The notes under the pieces are model-generated. The model was not told the DNA's origin and did no database searches. It saw only the letters and a list, made by a program, of their open reading frames with translations. A program made the translations under genes and the position numbers. Positions 28,318 through 37,442 of a DNA stretch of 64,000 bases are shown in pieces (positions within the stretch are counted from its first letter, which is position 1; each line of letters starts with the position of its first letter). This DNA is from RI-153 sp963721725 (GTDB taxonomy: Bacteria > Chloroflexota > Anaerolineae > Caldilineales > Caldilineaceae): contig CAVRLX010000022.1 of the NCBI GenBank assembly GCA_963721725.1, forward strand, positions 124,001 through 188,000, given 5' to 3'.

Positions 28318-30516
28318 CTAACGGTTGTAGTTTAAGGGGCGGTTGAATCCATCGGTGAGCGAAGTGTGTTGCGTCGTTGGGCGATTGGGCGCAGATCCAT
28401 TGGGCGTGGCTGTGCGCGCCTTGCCCGGCTCGACGACATTGATCTGATGGGCCAGCGAACAGATCAGCATATCGGCATCCAAGTGCAGCACCCGATCTAC
28501 ATTCCCCAATGGCGCGTATACTGGGGTGGCTGTCTCCGCTTGATCGGCTGGCGAGACTTCGCGCGCCGGGATCACTTGGCGCTGATAGAGCCGTACATCC
28601 TGGACATGGCGCACGCCCGACACTTTTTGGATCAACGAATGGATGTCCGAAAGATAGAGCGAGCGGCCAAACGGCCAGCCTTCCCACGCTTCTTCGATTT
28701 CGTTGAGGGCGACATCGCTCCCTTCCAGCGCCAACGGGGATAGAAAATTACGCAATGCCCGTGTGACCCGTGTACGCACAACTTCGACGGCCAACATATC
28801 GTCGGCCACCACATCGGCCTGCACCTGAATGCCCATATAGGCTGGTTCTCGGACAAGCAGCGTTGTTGTGAGCAGACGGTAGCGGTCAAGATAGCGTTCG
28901 ACAATGGTCGCCAGCGCTGGGGAAAGGTAGAGGCCACTGAGATCGCCAGAGGCCAGTGAATCAAACGCAGCCGGAACCACCAGCAAAACCACACTCCCTG
29001 GCATGGGAGATTTCGCCCCGGCTCCGGGTGTCATACAGTGGACACGGGCCACACTGCGCGTGGCCTGGAGGGCTAGATCTTCATAGTCCGAAGCCGTCAC
29101 CGCCCGCTGTTGCGAGCGCAATTCCTGTGGCACGCGGATCTTGGCTTCATCCAATGTTTCCGGGTCGCGTCCGCCATCCGCCCGGCGCAGATTCGTCACC
29201 GAGTCAATATAAGGAATGGTCGAACGCAATACATTCAGCCGATAGGGGGGCAGGTTGCCGCGCAGCCCGCCGCCCGCCCGGTATTGGACAAAGTGGGCCA
29301 GCCGATTGGCTTCGGGAACACGTCCATATTGCTGCGTCTGTCCGTCGCTTTGGCGGATACTTGGCCCCAGTTGAATCTCGCCGGTGGCGGTATTGAGCAT
29401 GTAATGGCGATCATAGCGAGTGGAACGCGAAAAATCTTGCACCCGCTTCCAGGGCATAAAATAGATATCGTCCTCCACGCGCTCCTGAATTTCCAGCACT
29501 TCGCTCTCGCTGGGGTCCAGCAACGGCGCTTGTGACAATTGCAAAATCTGACCCGCATCGCCTGTGGTAACGCCCAATGCTTCGTTTTGAATCAGAGTGG
29601 CATGGGTGGCCTGGGTGGTTGCCCCCAGCGCAAAGGCTTTGACGCCGACCACGCGTGGCGACCGGCTATAGATGCCCTGGGATAGGCGACGCTGCTCAAA
29701 GCGACAGCGCACCCAAAAGGCGATTACGCCATCAATTTCATCGGCCCGCATGGAGAGTGGTAAATAAAAGACGATCTGCCCGGTGGGGTTGTTGAGACCG
29801 CCTGTCGTATCCGCTTCACCCTGGCTTCCGCTTGGCGTCAACTCGTGCCATTTGCCTTCGCCCAGCGAACATTCCCACACCAGCGGCGGATCATCGCGGC
29901 GCACACCTGTGGCCTGGGTGGGCAGACAGTCCACGCGCAGTTGCAACAGATAGCCAGAGAGCGAGCGGCTTTCGTCAAATCCCAGATAGAACATGTCCCC
30001 CTGTACAGGATCTTGATCTCGGAAAACGCGGCAATCTTGCACAGCCAGCCGCGGCAGATAGTTGCGGGCAAAATCCACGCCGCGCCGTAAGTGGCTCAGG
30101 CGCGGCGCTGTAATAATCAGCGGCTTGTCCGTGGAGAAGATCACCTCTTCTTCCCCTTCAATGGGGCGGTTCATCACTTCGCTGTAGGCTGGAACGACGG
30201 CGACAGTGTCTTCATCCTCACGCACGGGGAAGGGGATCGAGAGCCGGAAGGTCAACTCTGTGCGGGCGCTGCTGGCCGGCTGTAGCGTGATTCCCAACAA
30301 CTCCATAAACTTGACATAGTTTTTGTCGGGCACACGGTTGAGCCGGTAGACCATCAACTCCGTCATCCAGGCGAAGAGTTCGATGAGGGTAATCCCGGGA
30401 TCGCTAAGGTTATAGTCGGTCCATTCCGGGCAATATTGCACAATCCGGCGGCGCGCTTCATCCACCAAATCGCGTTGAAAACGCAAATCGTCCAAATTGG
30501 GGGTGGGTAGAGACAA
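28318..30516 (-). CDS. eCIS baseplate J/gp6-like wedge protein (Cis11 type)
   Basis: This 732-residue protein is a putative baseplate assembly protein. Its N-terminus (QRDLVDEARRRIVQYCPEWT, LSDPGITLIELFAWMTELMV, YRLNRVPDKNYVKFMELLGI) is the strongly conserved helical start of eCIS and Mu-type baseplate J proteins. The middle is beta-rich, and the C-terminus contains LRSQQRAVTASDYEDLALQA and VKVEVV-type wedge segments (LLVREPAYMGIQVQADVV). Translation appears to begin at TTG preceded by AAGGAG. It fits between gp25 and tail protein I, the standard order. The predicted role is the wedge connecting hub, sheath and tube at the baseplate. Confidence 0.88.
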   Translation of the reverse strand: MSLPTPNLDDLRFQRDLVDEARRRIVQYCPEWTDYNLSDPGITLIELFAWMTELMVYRLNRVPDKNYVKFMELLGITLQPASSARTELTFRLSIPFPVREDEDTVAVVPAYSEVMNRPIEGEEEVIFSTDKPLIITAPRLSHLRRGVDFARNYLPRLAVQDCRVFRDQDPVQGDMFYLGFDESRSLSGYLLQLRVDCLPTQATGVRRDDPPLVWECSLGEGKWHELTPSGSQGEADTTGGLNNPTGQIVFYLPLSMRADEIDGVIAFWVRCRFEQRRLSQGIYSRSPRVVGVKAFALGATTQATHATLIQNEALGVTTGDAGQILQLSQAPLLDPSESEVLEIQERVEDDIYFMPWKRVQDFSRSTRYDRHYMLNTATGEIQLGPSIRQSDGQTQQYGRVPEANRLAHFVQYRAGGGLRGNLPPYRLNVLRSTIPYIDSVTNLRRADGGRDPETLDEAKIRVPQELRSQQRAVTASDYEDLALQATRSVARVHCMTPGAGAKSPMPGSVVLLVVPAAFDSLASGDLSGLYLSPALATIVERYLDRYRLLTTTLLVREPAYMGIQVQADVVADDMLAVEVVRTRVTRALRNFLSPLALEGSDVALNEIEEAWEGWPFGRSLYLSDIHSLIQKVSGVRHVQDVRLYQRQVIPAREVSPADQAETATPVYAPLGNVDRVLHLDADMLICSLAHQINVVEPGKARTATPNGSAPNRPTTQHTSLTDGFNRPLNYNR

Positions 30517-30579
30517 CAGAAACTCCTTGCAAAACCAGTAGACTGGGCCTAATCAGAGAAGTCGAGACCTTGAATCGTC

Positions 30580-31008
30580 CTAGGTCGGTTCGCCCGTTTC
30601 GTTCATAATGTAGAACGGAAAGACAATGCTGCGTTCGTCATGGCTCTGTTTGATGCGGTAGCGGATGTTGACGAGCATGATGCTATCATCATAGTGGGGA
30701 TCTTCTACCAACGTGATCTCTGCCACGTCAATGCGCGGCTCCCACAGGGCCAGCGCTTCTTGCACAAATTCAACCAGCGTGGCTTCGGTTTCGGCATTGC
30801 GCGGCGCAAACATCAGTTCCCAGGCCCGGCAGCCGAACTCTGGCCGCATCACGCGTTCGCCCGGCGCTGTCTCCAGAATCACGCGGATCGACTCTTCCAC
30901 CTCACGGCCACCGCGGGTCAGCGCCAACCCACCTTGGGCATCCACCCGCAGGGGAAACTGAAGCCCACGGCCAATAAACTCTCGATGGCGTAGATCTTGA
31001 TCTGACAA
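30580..31008 (-). CDS. gp25-like baseplate protein (Cis9)
   Basis: The protein is about 142 residues from a TTG start (reading SDQDLRHREFIGRGLQFPLR), which has GAGAGG upstream and follows the PAAR stop. A longer ORF to 31098 would overlap PAAR and has no conserved N-terminus. The family hallmarks are IRVILETAPGERVMRPEFGC, WELMFAPRN and IDVAEITLVEDPHYDD. Members of the gp25/lysozyme-like baseplate family initiate sheath assembly in T4, T6SS (TssE) and eCIS. The neighbours (PAAR upstream, gp6-like downstream) are as expected. Confidence 0.85.
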   Translation of the reverse strand: MSDQDLRHREFIGRGLQFPLRVDAQGGLALTRGGREVEESIRVILETAPGERVMRPEFGCRAWELMFAPRNAETEATLVEFVQEALALWEPRIDVAEITLVEDPHYDDSIMLVNIRYRIKQSHDERSIVFPFYIMNETGEPT

Positions 31009-31037
31009 CGTTGCCGTCCTCTCGACTATTACAAATA

Positions 31038-31328
31038 TTACGGACCAATGAGAACATTCACTGCGCCTTTGATAATCGTATCCGGCGGTCCTACACACGT
31101 TGCCAGATCGCCCACCCGGGCAGCAGGCAGACCCCCAATCAACACGGTGGGGCTACCGGGTCCGATAATCGGCCCCCCCACATGGGGCACAATGCCGTTG
31201 ACCATAGGGCATGCATGCATATCGGTCAGGCGGGCAGCGGGTTGTCCGCCGATTAAAACGGTGGGAAATCCTATGACAATTACCCCACCGTGAGCGGTAT
31301 TATCGCCCATGCGAGCGGCTGGTGCCAT
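31038..31328 (-). CDS. PAAR spike-tip protein (Cis10)
   Basis: This 96-residue protein consists almost entirely of PAAR repeats: PAARMGDNTAHGGVIVIG, PTVLIGGQPAARLTDMHACP and PTVLIGGLPAARVGDLATC, with His and Cys residues placed to coordinate the metal at the tip. AAAGGAG lies 5 bp before the ATG. In known systems one PAAR protein caps the trimeric VgrG spike. Its gene follows the VgrG-like gene after the second palindromic element, which may lower its expression relative to upstream genes. Confidence 0.92.
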   Translation of the reverse strand: MAPAARMGDNTAHGGVIVIGFPTVLIGGQPAARLTDMHACPMVNGIVPHVGGPIIGPGSPTVLIGGLPAARVGDLATCVGPPDTIIKGAVNVLIGP

Positions 31329-31345
31329 GGTGGCTCCTTTTGCGA

Positions 31346-31436
31346 GTAACTATACAGCTTCAGGTGCGACACACTGGTCTGGATTTAGGCTACAACCCTG
31401 AATCCTCTCCTGACCAGTGCGTCGCACCTGAAAGTT
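31346..31436. repeat. Palindromic intergenic element, copy 2
   Basis: Left arm CAGGTGCGACACACTGGTC (31361-31379) faces right arm GACCAGTGCGTCGCACCTG (31412-31430), with one arm mismatch. The loop contains TTAGGCTACAACCCTGAATC, homologous to copy 1 in the same orientation. Flanks GTAACTATAC and AAGTTAC extend the symmetry. It lies between the spike gene and PAAR. Confidence 0.88.
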
Positions 31437-31446
31437 ACTTTTGCGA

Positions 31447-33270
31447 CTAATTTAATTTAATCAATGTACCCTGAATGTTCACAATTCCCGAACTTTTGAG
31501 TTCTGCCATAGCGTTGCCCTGAATCGAGATGGTTGACATGGACCTCACCTCCATTGCCGCTGCCTCAATTTTAAGGGGAGAAGTCACCTTAAGTTCGCTA
31601 GGCGCATTCGCGCTCATCTTCAGAGAGGCTCCGGCTTTTACTTCCGTGTCGGCAACACTTTGCATGAGGATCTTGCCGTTGGCCTTGATGGTAATATTGC
31701 CACCCGCTTCAATCGAGATATTTTTTTGCGCTTTAACGTTGATATCGTTGTTCTGCGAATCAATCACAATCTCGTTTTGCTGCGTCTTGTCGCGGATCAC
31801 AATCTGGGCCGCCGAGTCGCTATCGTTGAGGACAATGATGTGGCCGCTGCGCGATCGCATTACCCGTTGGACAACCCGGCCATTTTCAACGACTTTGCCC
31901 GTTGGCTCTGGGGGGAGATCTTTGCCATTCCACAGCCCGCCCACAATATAGGGATACTGTGGATCGCCATGCTCGAAAGTGACCAGCACTTCATCGTTGA
32001 CTTCGGGCAGCCAGAAGATGCCTCGGCTAGCACCAACACCCGGGGCTGCGATGCGTACCCAGTTGCTTTCAATTTCTTTACCCTCAAACTCTGGCATCCA
32101 CGGATACTTGACCTTGACACGTCCCCAATTCTTCGGATCCTTCAAATTGGTGACAATTGCCGGGACCACGCCGTTGATCCGGTTTTGATAGAGAGAATGA
32201 GATTGATGACCATCCAAGAGGTGAAACAGGGTGGCGGAGTTGCGTCCGTTAATGCCAAAGGACGTTTCCCATGCCCCATCGCGTCGGTAGACATGGCGCA
32301 CCGAACTTACAAAATAATTCCCTGAATAGGGTCCCACTTCCTTCAGTTCGACAGCGTGGCCGACTTTAATCTCGGCATCGCCAAAGGCCACACCTTCGGC
32401 CTGTAGAAAGGTGCCATCTACATCTGAAAAATAACCGCTTGCTATCGATTCGGCTGCCTTCTGGCTCGTGACTGGCGTGTTAACCAGTGTCACTTCTGGC
32501 CTATCGGCAAAGGCCTTCTGGCCCGCTTTGCCCCCAATGCCGTTGACAGCGCCAATTTCAACAGAGACGGAAGGCGTTTTGGCAACCCCAACAATTTTTT
32601 GTTTTTTGGTGGGATCCCAACTATAGACCTTGACGCTCGTGGGCTGATGGGTCGCTTCGTGGCGTGGGCGAAAACTGCGCAGATTGTGACCCCAGCTCAA
32701 AACTGGGCGTTTGCCGCCCAGATAGTCAGCCTTTTTAAAGTAAAATTTATCGTCCTCCACATAAAATTGATAGCCCAACTGTTCCGCGCGGATGGCTATC
32801 CATTCCATATTGGTTTGGTTGTTTTGCAACACAAATTCATGAACGATCTGCGGATTATCAACGCTGCCCGCGGTTAGCCCATTCTCACCGAGCATTTTTT
32901 TGATAATCGCCGCGTCATCTAGATCGGTAAAAGTGCGCGTCTTTTTACCTCGGTGCATCCTGTGCGATTTATCATAGGCGTGGATCATCAGGTTGCAACG
33001 ACCGTTGTCTTCAAAAACAGGCTCAATTATTGTGATCTCACCATTAAAAAGCGTTCTGCTGGGCGCATCTCGTACAAAGATTTTCACTGCTTTGCCCAAT
33101 TGAAAAGAAGTACCTTCGATGAATTTAAACGACCTGTCATACAGGTTGATGGTACACATACTCGGCATGCGCGTCGTGTTGTCTACAATGATCTCTTGTA
33201 GCTCATTCTGCCAGGCACTATCTTCAACTCCATCAACCGAGAAGGCCAGTTGTTCAAATTGATGCGGCAT
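31447..33270 (-). CDS. VgrG/gp5-gp27-like spike protein (Cis8)
   Basis: This 607-residue protein has a gp27-like hub domain at about 1-340 (ELQEIIVDNTTRMPSMCTIN, MEWIAIRAEQLGYQFYVEDD, LKEVGPYSGNYFVSSVRHVY). An OB-fold gp5 domain follows at about 370-460 (VVPAIVTNLKDPKNWGRVKV, FWLPEVNDEVLVTFEHGDPQ). The C-terminal beta-helix has short repeats (INVKAQKNISIEAGGNITIK) that would form the needle. GGAGTAATCG precedes the ATG. It lies between the LysM baseplate gene and PAAR, exactly the eCIS order. No extra effector domain is visible at the C-terminus, so it is a structural spike rather than an evolved VgrG. Confidence 0.92.
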   Translation of the reverse strand: MPHQFEQLAFSVDGVEDSAWQNELQEIIVDNTTRMPSMCTINLYDRSFKFIEGTSFQLGKAVKIFVRDAPSRTLFNGEITIIEPVFEDNGRCNLMIHAYDKSHRMHRGKKTRTFTDLDDAAIIKKMLGENGLTAGSVDNPQIVHEFVLQNNQTNMEWIAIRAEQLGYQFYVEDDKFYFKKADYLGGKRPVLSWGHNLRSFRPRHEATHQPTSVKVYSWDPTKKQKIVGVAKTPSVSVEIGAVNGIGGKAGQKAFADRPEVTLVNTPVTSQKAAESIASGYFSDVDGTFLQAEGVAFGDAEIKVGHAVELKEVGPYSGNYFVSSVRHVYRRDGAWETSFGINGRNSATLFHLLDGHQSHSLYQNRINGVVPAIVTNLKDPKNWGRVKVKYPWMPEFEGKEIESNWVRIAAPGVGASRGIFWLPEVNDEVLVTFEHGDPQYPYIVGGLWNGKDLPPEPTGKVVENGRVVQRVMRSRSGHIIVLNDSDSAAQIVIRDKTQQNEIVIDSQNNDINVKAQKNISIEAGGNITIKANGKILMQSVADTEVKAGASLKMSANAPSELKVTSPLKIEAAAMEVRSMSTISIQGNAMAELKSSGIVNIQGTLIKLN

Positions 33271-33279
33271 CGATTACTC

Positions 33280-33948
33280 CTACCCACCCAAAGGGGTCAA
33301 TTTGAGCAGGGTTCCAGGGCGTAAATTCATTGGATCGGCCAGATTGTTGCTTTCGGCAATGTGTCGCCATGCTGCCGAATTCCCATATTCGCGATAGGCG
33401 ATCCAATCGAGCGTCTCCCCCTCCACCACTGTGTGCATTTTGCGCGCATAACTGCGCGATGTGGGATTCTGATAGGGCAATTCCGTAGGATCTTCTGCCT
33501 GCCGAAAGCCAATCCCCACCTCGGCGCGCAGTGGTTTGCCGTTCCGATCAAACAGGGTATAGGTAATGTCTACCTTGTCAATGGTGACCTGATAGGTGCG
33601 GTATTTCCCCCAATAAAAACGGCAGAGCGGAGGGCGTTTCAGATCAGGATCAATGTCCATGAACCCAACTAACTTATTCAAATCGACCATAATATCCGCC
33701 TTGGGCACGGTCTGCCCCTCCAGCGGAATCGTCCCGTCAAAGATGGCGTTGGGGATGGAAAAGCTTGCCGAGTGACCGCCGGCAAAATCAAGCTCTTCGG
33801 TATTGCCACCAGATTTTTTCGTGCGCTTCCAACTGACAGACTTGGAAAAGCTTAGCGTCGTGGGATTGTACATAAATTCCACCGACTGGCTGCTTTTTGA
33901 ACCTTCAACCACTTCAATTTTGGCTTTTTGAAATTCACCAGAGGGCAT
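33280..33948 (-). CDS. LysM-containing baseplate hub protein (Cis7)
   Basis: This 222-residue protein has an N-terminal domain typical of Cis7 (KIEVVEGSKSSQSVEFMYNP, TLSFSKSVSWKRTKKSGGNT, CRFYWGKYRTYQVTIDKVDI). A C-terminal LysM motif follows (HTVVEGETLDWIAYREYGNS ... LRPGTLLKLTPLGG). In characterised eCIS this protein links the inner tube to the VgrG hub. GGAG lies 8 bp from the ATG. It is the first gene after a leader of about 215 nt with its own candidate promoter, so the baseplate genes may form a separate transcription unit. Confidence 0.9.
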   Translation of the reverse strand: MPSGEFQKAKIEVVEGSKSSQSVEFMYNPTTLSFSKSVSWKRTKKSGGNTEELDFAGGHSASFSIPNAIFDGTIPLEGQTVPKADIMVDLNKLVGFMDIDPDLKRPPLCRFYWGKYRTYQVTIDKVDITYTLFDRNGKPLRAEVGIGFRQAEDPTELPYQNPTSRSYARKMHTVVEGETLDWIAYREYGNSAAWRHIAESNNLADPMNLRPGTLLKLTPLGG

Positions 33949-34106
33949 AGGGAGGCTCCGTTACCACAAATTAAGGCCAAACCAGAGAAACAATGATCCA
34001 CGAGGGCAACTCTTTTTTGTGCTTCTTCATCTCCCGCGTGGCTCAGTGAATTGTTTGCAATCACGGTTTTTTCTAGCATACGAAGCAGCGCCACAAAGCA
34101 AGATTC

Positions 34107-34152
34107 TCTGCTCTTTGAAAAATCTCCTTGTGCGCGGCTGCGGAGTATAGCT
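34107..34152 (+). repeat. Short intergenic repeat with boxA-like core, copy 2
   Basis: This is the second copy of the repeat of about 42 bp at 26043-26086. It contains TGCTCTTTGAAAAATCTCC and GCGGAGTATAGC. It lies just downstream (minus-strand sense) of the candidate promoter for the baseplate genes, so its complement is in the predicted mRNA leader. Confidence 0.55.
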
Positions 34153-34170
34153 AAAGAGAAAGTGAGGGGC

Positions 34171-34197
34171 ATTATACCACGCCGCATTCAATCCCAA
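34171..34197 (-). promoter_or_regulatory. Candidate promoter for the eCIS baseplate genes
   Basis: On the minus strand a perfect TATAAT (34176-34171) is preceded by TGG, giving an extended -10 (TGGTATAAT). A weaker -35 (TTGGGA or TTGCTT) lies 15-19 bp upstream. The predicted transcript starts near 34163 and has a leader of about 215 nt before the LysM baseplate gene. Confidence 0.45.
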
Positions 34198-34304
34198 GCA
34201 ACCACAGCATTTCTTCACAGAGTAAGCCTTCCTCATGCGCAGCAATGTCAGCCTAGCACGCCATCGTGACCAAACCGTGACATGCAAGAAAAAGGCGACC
34301 CATT

Positions 34305-37300
34305 TCAGCGTGACAACCGATCCCGCTCCAAACTCAACATGCGTTTAATCAACGGATAAACCTTGTCTGCCAGTGTATTCCAATCGGGTTCGCCTCTCTC
34401 TGCGCTCTCTCTCCCTTCTGTCTCATCGCTCTCGGTGGATTGTTCCGTAGTTTGTGATCGCTGCACTGTCAGCGGTGAAGAGGGCAGATGAACGCCTGCG
34501 GGTGGGGCAACGGGACTCTCCGCAGTGGGGGGCGCTTGCCGTGTAACTGGGATATGAAACCGCTGGGCCACAGGCATGGCCGCCGCCGACAGGCCCGCCA
34601 ACACGGGTTGGGTTGGCGAAACTGTCTCAACGTCGGATCGCCCAGCGCGCTGTACTAACGGCATCCCCTGAATGGATGTCGGCGGGGGGTGGGTTGTGGT
34701 GGGCGTCTCGATAGGTGGCGTGCTGCGTGCGGCCAACGGGCGTTGTGGCGCACGCTGGACTGCCCATTGGCCCACGCTGCGCTCGACGCGCTCAGCCACC
34801 TGTTCCTCGGCGGCGGGGCTGCGCACAATCGAGGTTGGCGCCAGGGCAAAGAGCGGTAACCCATCATTGCCCGCCTCCAGTTGGGGCGACCGCTGCACCG
34901 GCGCGTGTCCACTGGCAATCACGTGGGTTAACTCGTGGCTCAACAAGGCCAGATTCTTTGGCTGCTCCAAGCGCGTGGCCGTCTCGCGCTGGAGATAAAT
35001 CGTCTCCCCCTGGGCGGCGGCTTCCACACCCATTGGCTCCAACCCGGCCACCTGCATACGCACGCCGCTAAAATCGCGCTGTAACACACTTTCCAGCAAT
35101 GTGCGCGGGCGCATGGGCAAGGGCATTCCCCCAGCAGGCCGCGCCGCCAGTTGACCCGCTGCCCGTTGCACCCGATTCACGGGCGAAGCGGCGACACGGT
35201 CTGCCCGCTTGAAGCGCCATCCAGCCTCTTCCATCTCTGCCAAAACTTTTTCACTGTTCTGCGGCAGCGCCGATTCTGGCGGCAGCAACGGCGTTCCGTT
35301 GCCCCTCCACAGCGCCGATGCAGGCGTAAACTGCCGTCCGTCCACCGTGCGTTGGGCCAGATTTGCGGTGGCCTGCGTGCGTGTCGCCATCTCTGCTTTG
35401 CCCGCCCGCGGCACACGGCGCTCGGCCTGCCTGCCCAGCCAACTTTCCACCCGTTGGGCCATGGTCTCCTCTGCGCCCAGGCTTAAATTCACCAATTGTC
35501 GCGAAAGCGTACGCGTCAAAAAGGCCTGGTCGGCCAGCGGGAGCGGTTGATCCTCCGCTGTGCGCTGAATCGGCGGTGCATACCCCGCCGCAGCAACGTG
35601 GGTCAACTCGTGGCCCAGCAGCGCCAACGCATCCGGCGAATCCAAACGCGCCGCAGCGGGTGACAGATAAACCGTGTTGCCATCCGCCGCTGCCTCTATG
35701 CCCAGTGCGCCCAGTGCGGCCATTTGTACACGCACCCCGGCAAAATCGCGCTGCAAAACCCGCTCCATCAGCGTGCGCGCCGTCTTGGGAATCGGACGAC
35801 CACGTACCGGTTGCGCCAAATCATCCACACTCTGGGCCATTTCTGGCATTAGCGCACTGGCCCTCTCTGTGCTGCGTTTAAAGCGCCACCCGCTGGCTTC
35901 CATGCGTTGTAAAATTGCTTCACGGGCCGGAGGGGCAACCTGCTGTCGGGGGCTGCGTAGGCTGGGCGAGCGTGGGGTAGGTGAACTTTCGGCACGCGCC
36001 CACGCCATCGGCTGTGCGGTTGAGGAGAGCGTTTCCGTGGGCTGCGAATCGTGGCCCAATAGACGATCTAATGCCAGCTCAAGCGGGGCAAAGTGTGCGA
36101 TTGCGCGCATAACCGCTGGCACAGTTGCAGGTTCATCCACTTGCCACAACGGAGTCTGGTTGAGAGAAGGGGGAGGCAGATTGGGGACGGGCGTCGCCTC
36201 TTCCCCCATGCGTTGGTGCGCCTCTGGCAAGGCCATGCTCGCCAGCGTTGATGCGTTTCGGCGGCGCTTTCGGCTCTCTGGGGGCAGGGTGTCCTCGCGC
36301 AGCAACGCCCGTCGCCATGCCGCGGAAACCGGCTCCAGGCCGCGCGCACTTCGCTGTGCCGTCACCTGCTGCACACTTTGGCGGGCCAGATTGCCCGGTG
36401 CTAAGGGCGCTGCCAGAGAGGGCGCGGGCAACTTGACGGTATCAAGCTCTTGTATAACCGGGCGCGCTGCCTGAACTACCCTCGCCCGACCCACAGGCGA
36501 CTGCGTTGGCGCGGCCTGGCGGCGGCGTGGCTGCGCAGTCTCCGGCTGTGTGTTGGGGCTGTTAACCGTAGCCGACTCTGCGCGCGCTTCGGCTGATTGT
36601 TCCCTCTGACGCAAGATCAGTGCTGGCGCAGACGTGCGCTGCCCAAGAATTTCGCGGTTCAGTATCGGTGCTGGCATGGCGTTGGACGACACCGTAGACA
36701 GGTCGGTGGCTGGGGCGAATGACTCCGCCAAATGGCGCTGGGCGCGATGGGCCGTGGGCTGAATTCGTCTCAGTACCCACGAGCCGCGCCCTGGGTTGGT
36801 TATATCCCTAAGGGCAACCGCTGCGCGCTGTAGACCATAGGCACGGGACGGTTGCACACGCGGTAACCCATGTTCATGGGGGGCGCGCTCGTTTAATTGC
36901 AACAACGTGCGGGTCATGGCGCGCCCTCTGGCCTGCGTTTGGCCTGATGTCACGATCTGCCCCGATTGTGCGGCGCTGACGGTTCGCTGTGAGGGGGAGA
37001 CCGGGGCGCGACGTGTTGGAGCAGCGGGTGCGCGGGCAGCCGTTGGTTCTGGCAGCGCTGCCTGGGCGGGCGCTTCGCTGGCAAGCTGGCGCAAGATCAA
37101 CGGCAATGATGGGGGCGGAGCGCTTTCTTGTAGCGGCTCGTGAACCCTCTCATCGGCGCGTCGAGCGGGAATGGGCGACCGTAAGTCATCTGCCCATGGT
37201 GTGAGCGACTGTTCGCTTTCCGGTGCAATGGGCTGGCTTGCACGCTGCTCATTGCCCGCGGGCAGCGAAAGTGGCCCCGGCGCCATCATGCCGTGGCGCG

Positions 37301-37442
37301 TCTGGGCAAAATCGCGCTGAATCAGACGGGTTAGCAATGGCGCATGGCTACTTTGGGGGCGTGGGCGTCGTGGCAGCTCTAAACGCTGTGGCGTCATCTC
37401 TGTTGCCACACCTGCCACGTTTTGCGGAAGGATTCTGCCCAT
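34305..37442 (-). CDS. Large eCIS-associated protein with two DUF4157 (eCIScore) domains
   Basis: This is a protein of about 1045 residues, rich in Pro, Gln, Arg and Ala. Two DUF4157 domains are visible. The first runs from VLQRDFAGVRVQMAALG (about 560) to LLGHELTHVAAAGYAP (about 612); the second from VLQRDFSGVRMQVAGLE (about 786) to LLSHELTHVIASGHAP (about 837). Both keep the HExxH-like HELTH motif. A third partial motif (LIQRDFAQTRHGM) lies near residue 42. The C-terminus (LADKVYPLIKRMLSLERDR) matches the small protein at 43478-43669. DUF4157 is known as the commonest domain of eCIS-linked toxins and cargo. No separate toxic domain is recognised, so this may be a carrier, a plug or cargo with an unrecognised activity. 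Confidence 0.75.
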   Translation of the reverse strand: MGRILPQNVAGVATEMTPQRLELPRRPRPQSSHAPLLTRLIQRDFAQTRHGMMAPGPLSLPAGNEQRASQPIAPESEQSLTPWADDLRSPIPARRADERVHEPLQESAPPPSLPLILRQLASEAPAQAALPEPTAARAPAAPTRRAPVSPSQRTVSAAQSGQIVTSGQTQARGRAMTRTLLQLNERAPHEHGLPRVQPSRAYGLQRAAVALRDITNPGRGSWVLRRIQPTAHRAQRHLAESFAPATDLSTVSSNAMPAPILNREILGQRTSAPALILRQREQSAEARAESATVNSPNTQPETAQPRRRQAAPTQSPVGRARVVQAARPVIQELDTVKLPAPSLAAPLAPGNLARQSVQQVTAQRSARGLEPVSAAWRRALLREDTLPPESRKRRRNASTLASMALPEAHQRMGEEATPVPNLPPPSLNQTPLWQVDEPATVPAVMRAIAHFAPLELALDRLLGHDSQPTETLSSTAQPMAWARAESSPTPRSPSLRSPRQQVAPPAREAILQRMEASGWRFKRSTERASALMPEMAQSVDDLAQPVRGRPIPKTARTLMERVLQRDFAGVRVQMAALGALGIEAAADGNTVYLSPAAARLDSPDALALLGHELTHVAAAGYAPPIQRTAEDQPLPLADQAFLTRTLSRQLVNLSLGAEETMAQRVESWLGRQAERRVPRAGKAEMATRTQATANLAQRTVDGRQFTPASALWRGNGTPLLPPESALPQNSEKVLAEMEEAGWRFKRADRVAASPVNRVQRAAGQLAARPAGGMPLPMRPRTLLESVLQRDFSGVRMQVAGLEPMGVEAAAQGETIYLQRETATRLEQPKNLALLSHELTHVIASGHAPVQRSPQLEAGNDGLPLFALAPTSIVRSPAAEEQVAERVERSVGQWAVQRAPQRPLAARSTPPIETPTTTHPPPTSIQGMPLVQRAGRSDVETVSPTQPVLAGLSAAAMPVAQRFHIPVTRQAPPTAESPVAPPAGVHLPSSPLTVQRSQTTEQSTESDETEGRESAERGEPDWNTLADKVYPLIKRMLSLERDRLSR

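Larger units (their letters stand above)
33949..34304. other. Untranslated leader between cargo genes and baseplate genes
   Basis: This gap of 356 bp has no convincing gene. The short ORF on the minus strand at 34027-34287 has no ribosome binding site and no recognisable sequence. The gap holds a candidate promoter (34171-34197) and the second copy of the boxA-like repeat (34107-34152), which would lie in the 5' leader on the antisense strand. Confidence 0.6.

Noticed and set aside
34027..34287. Minus-strand ORF of 86 codons in the leader
   Set aside because: It has no ribosome site and no recognisable domain, and it spans the predicted promoter and the boxA-like repeat.
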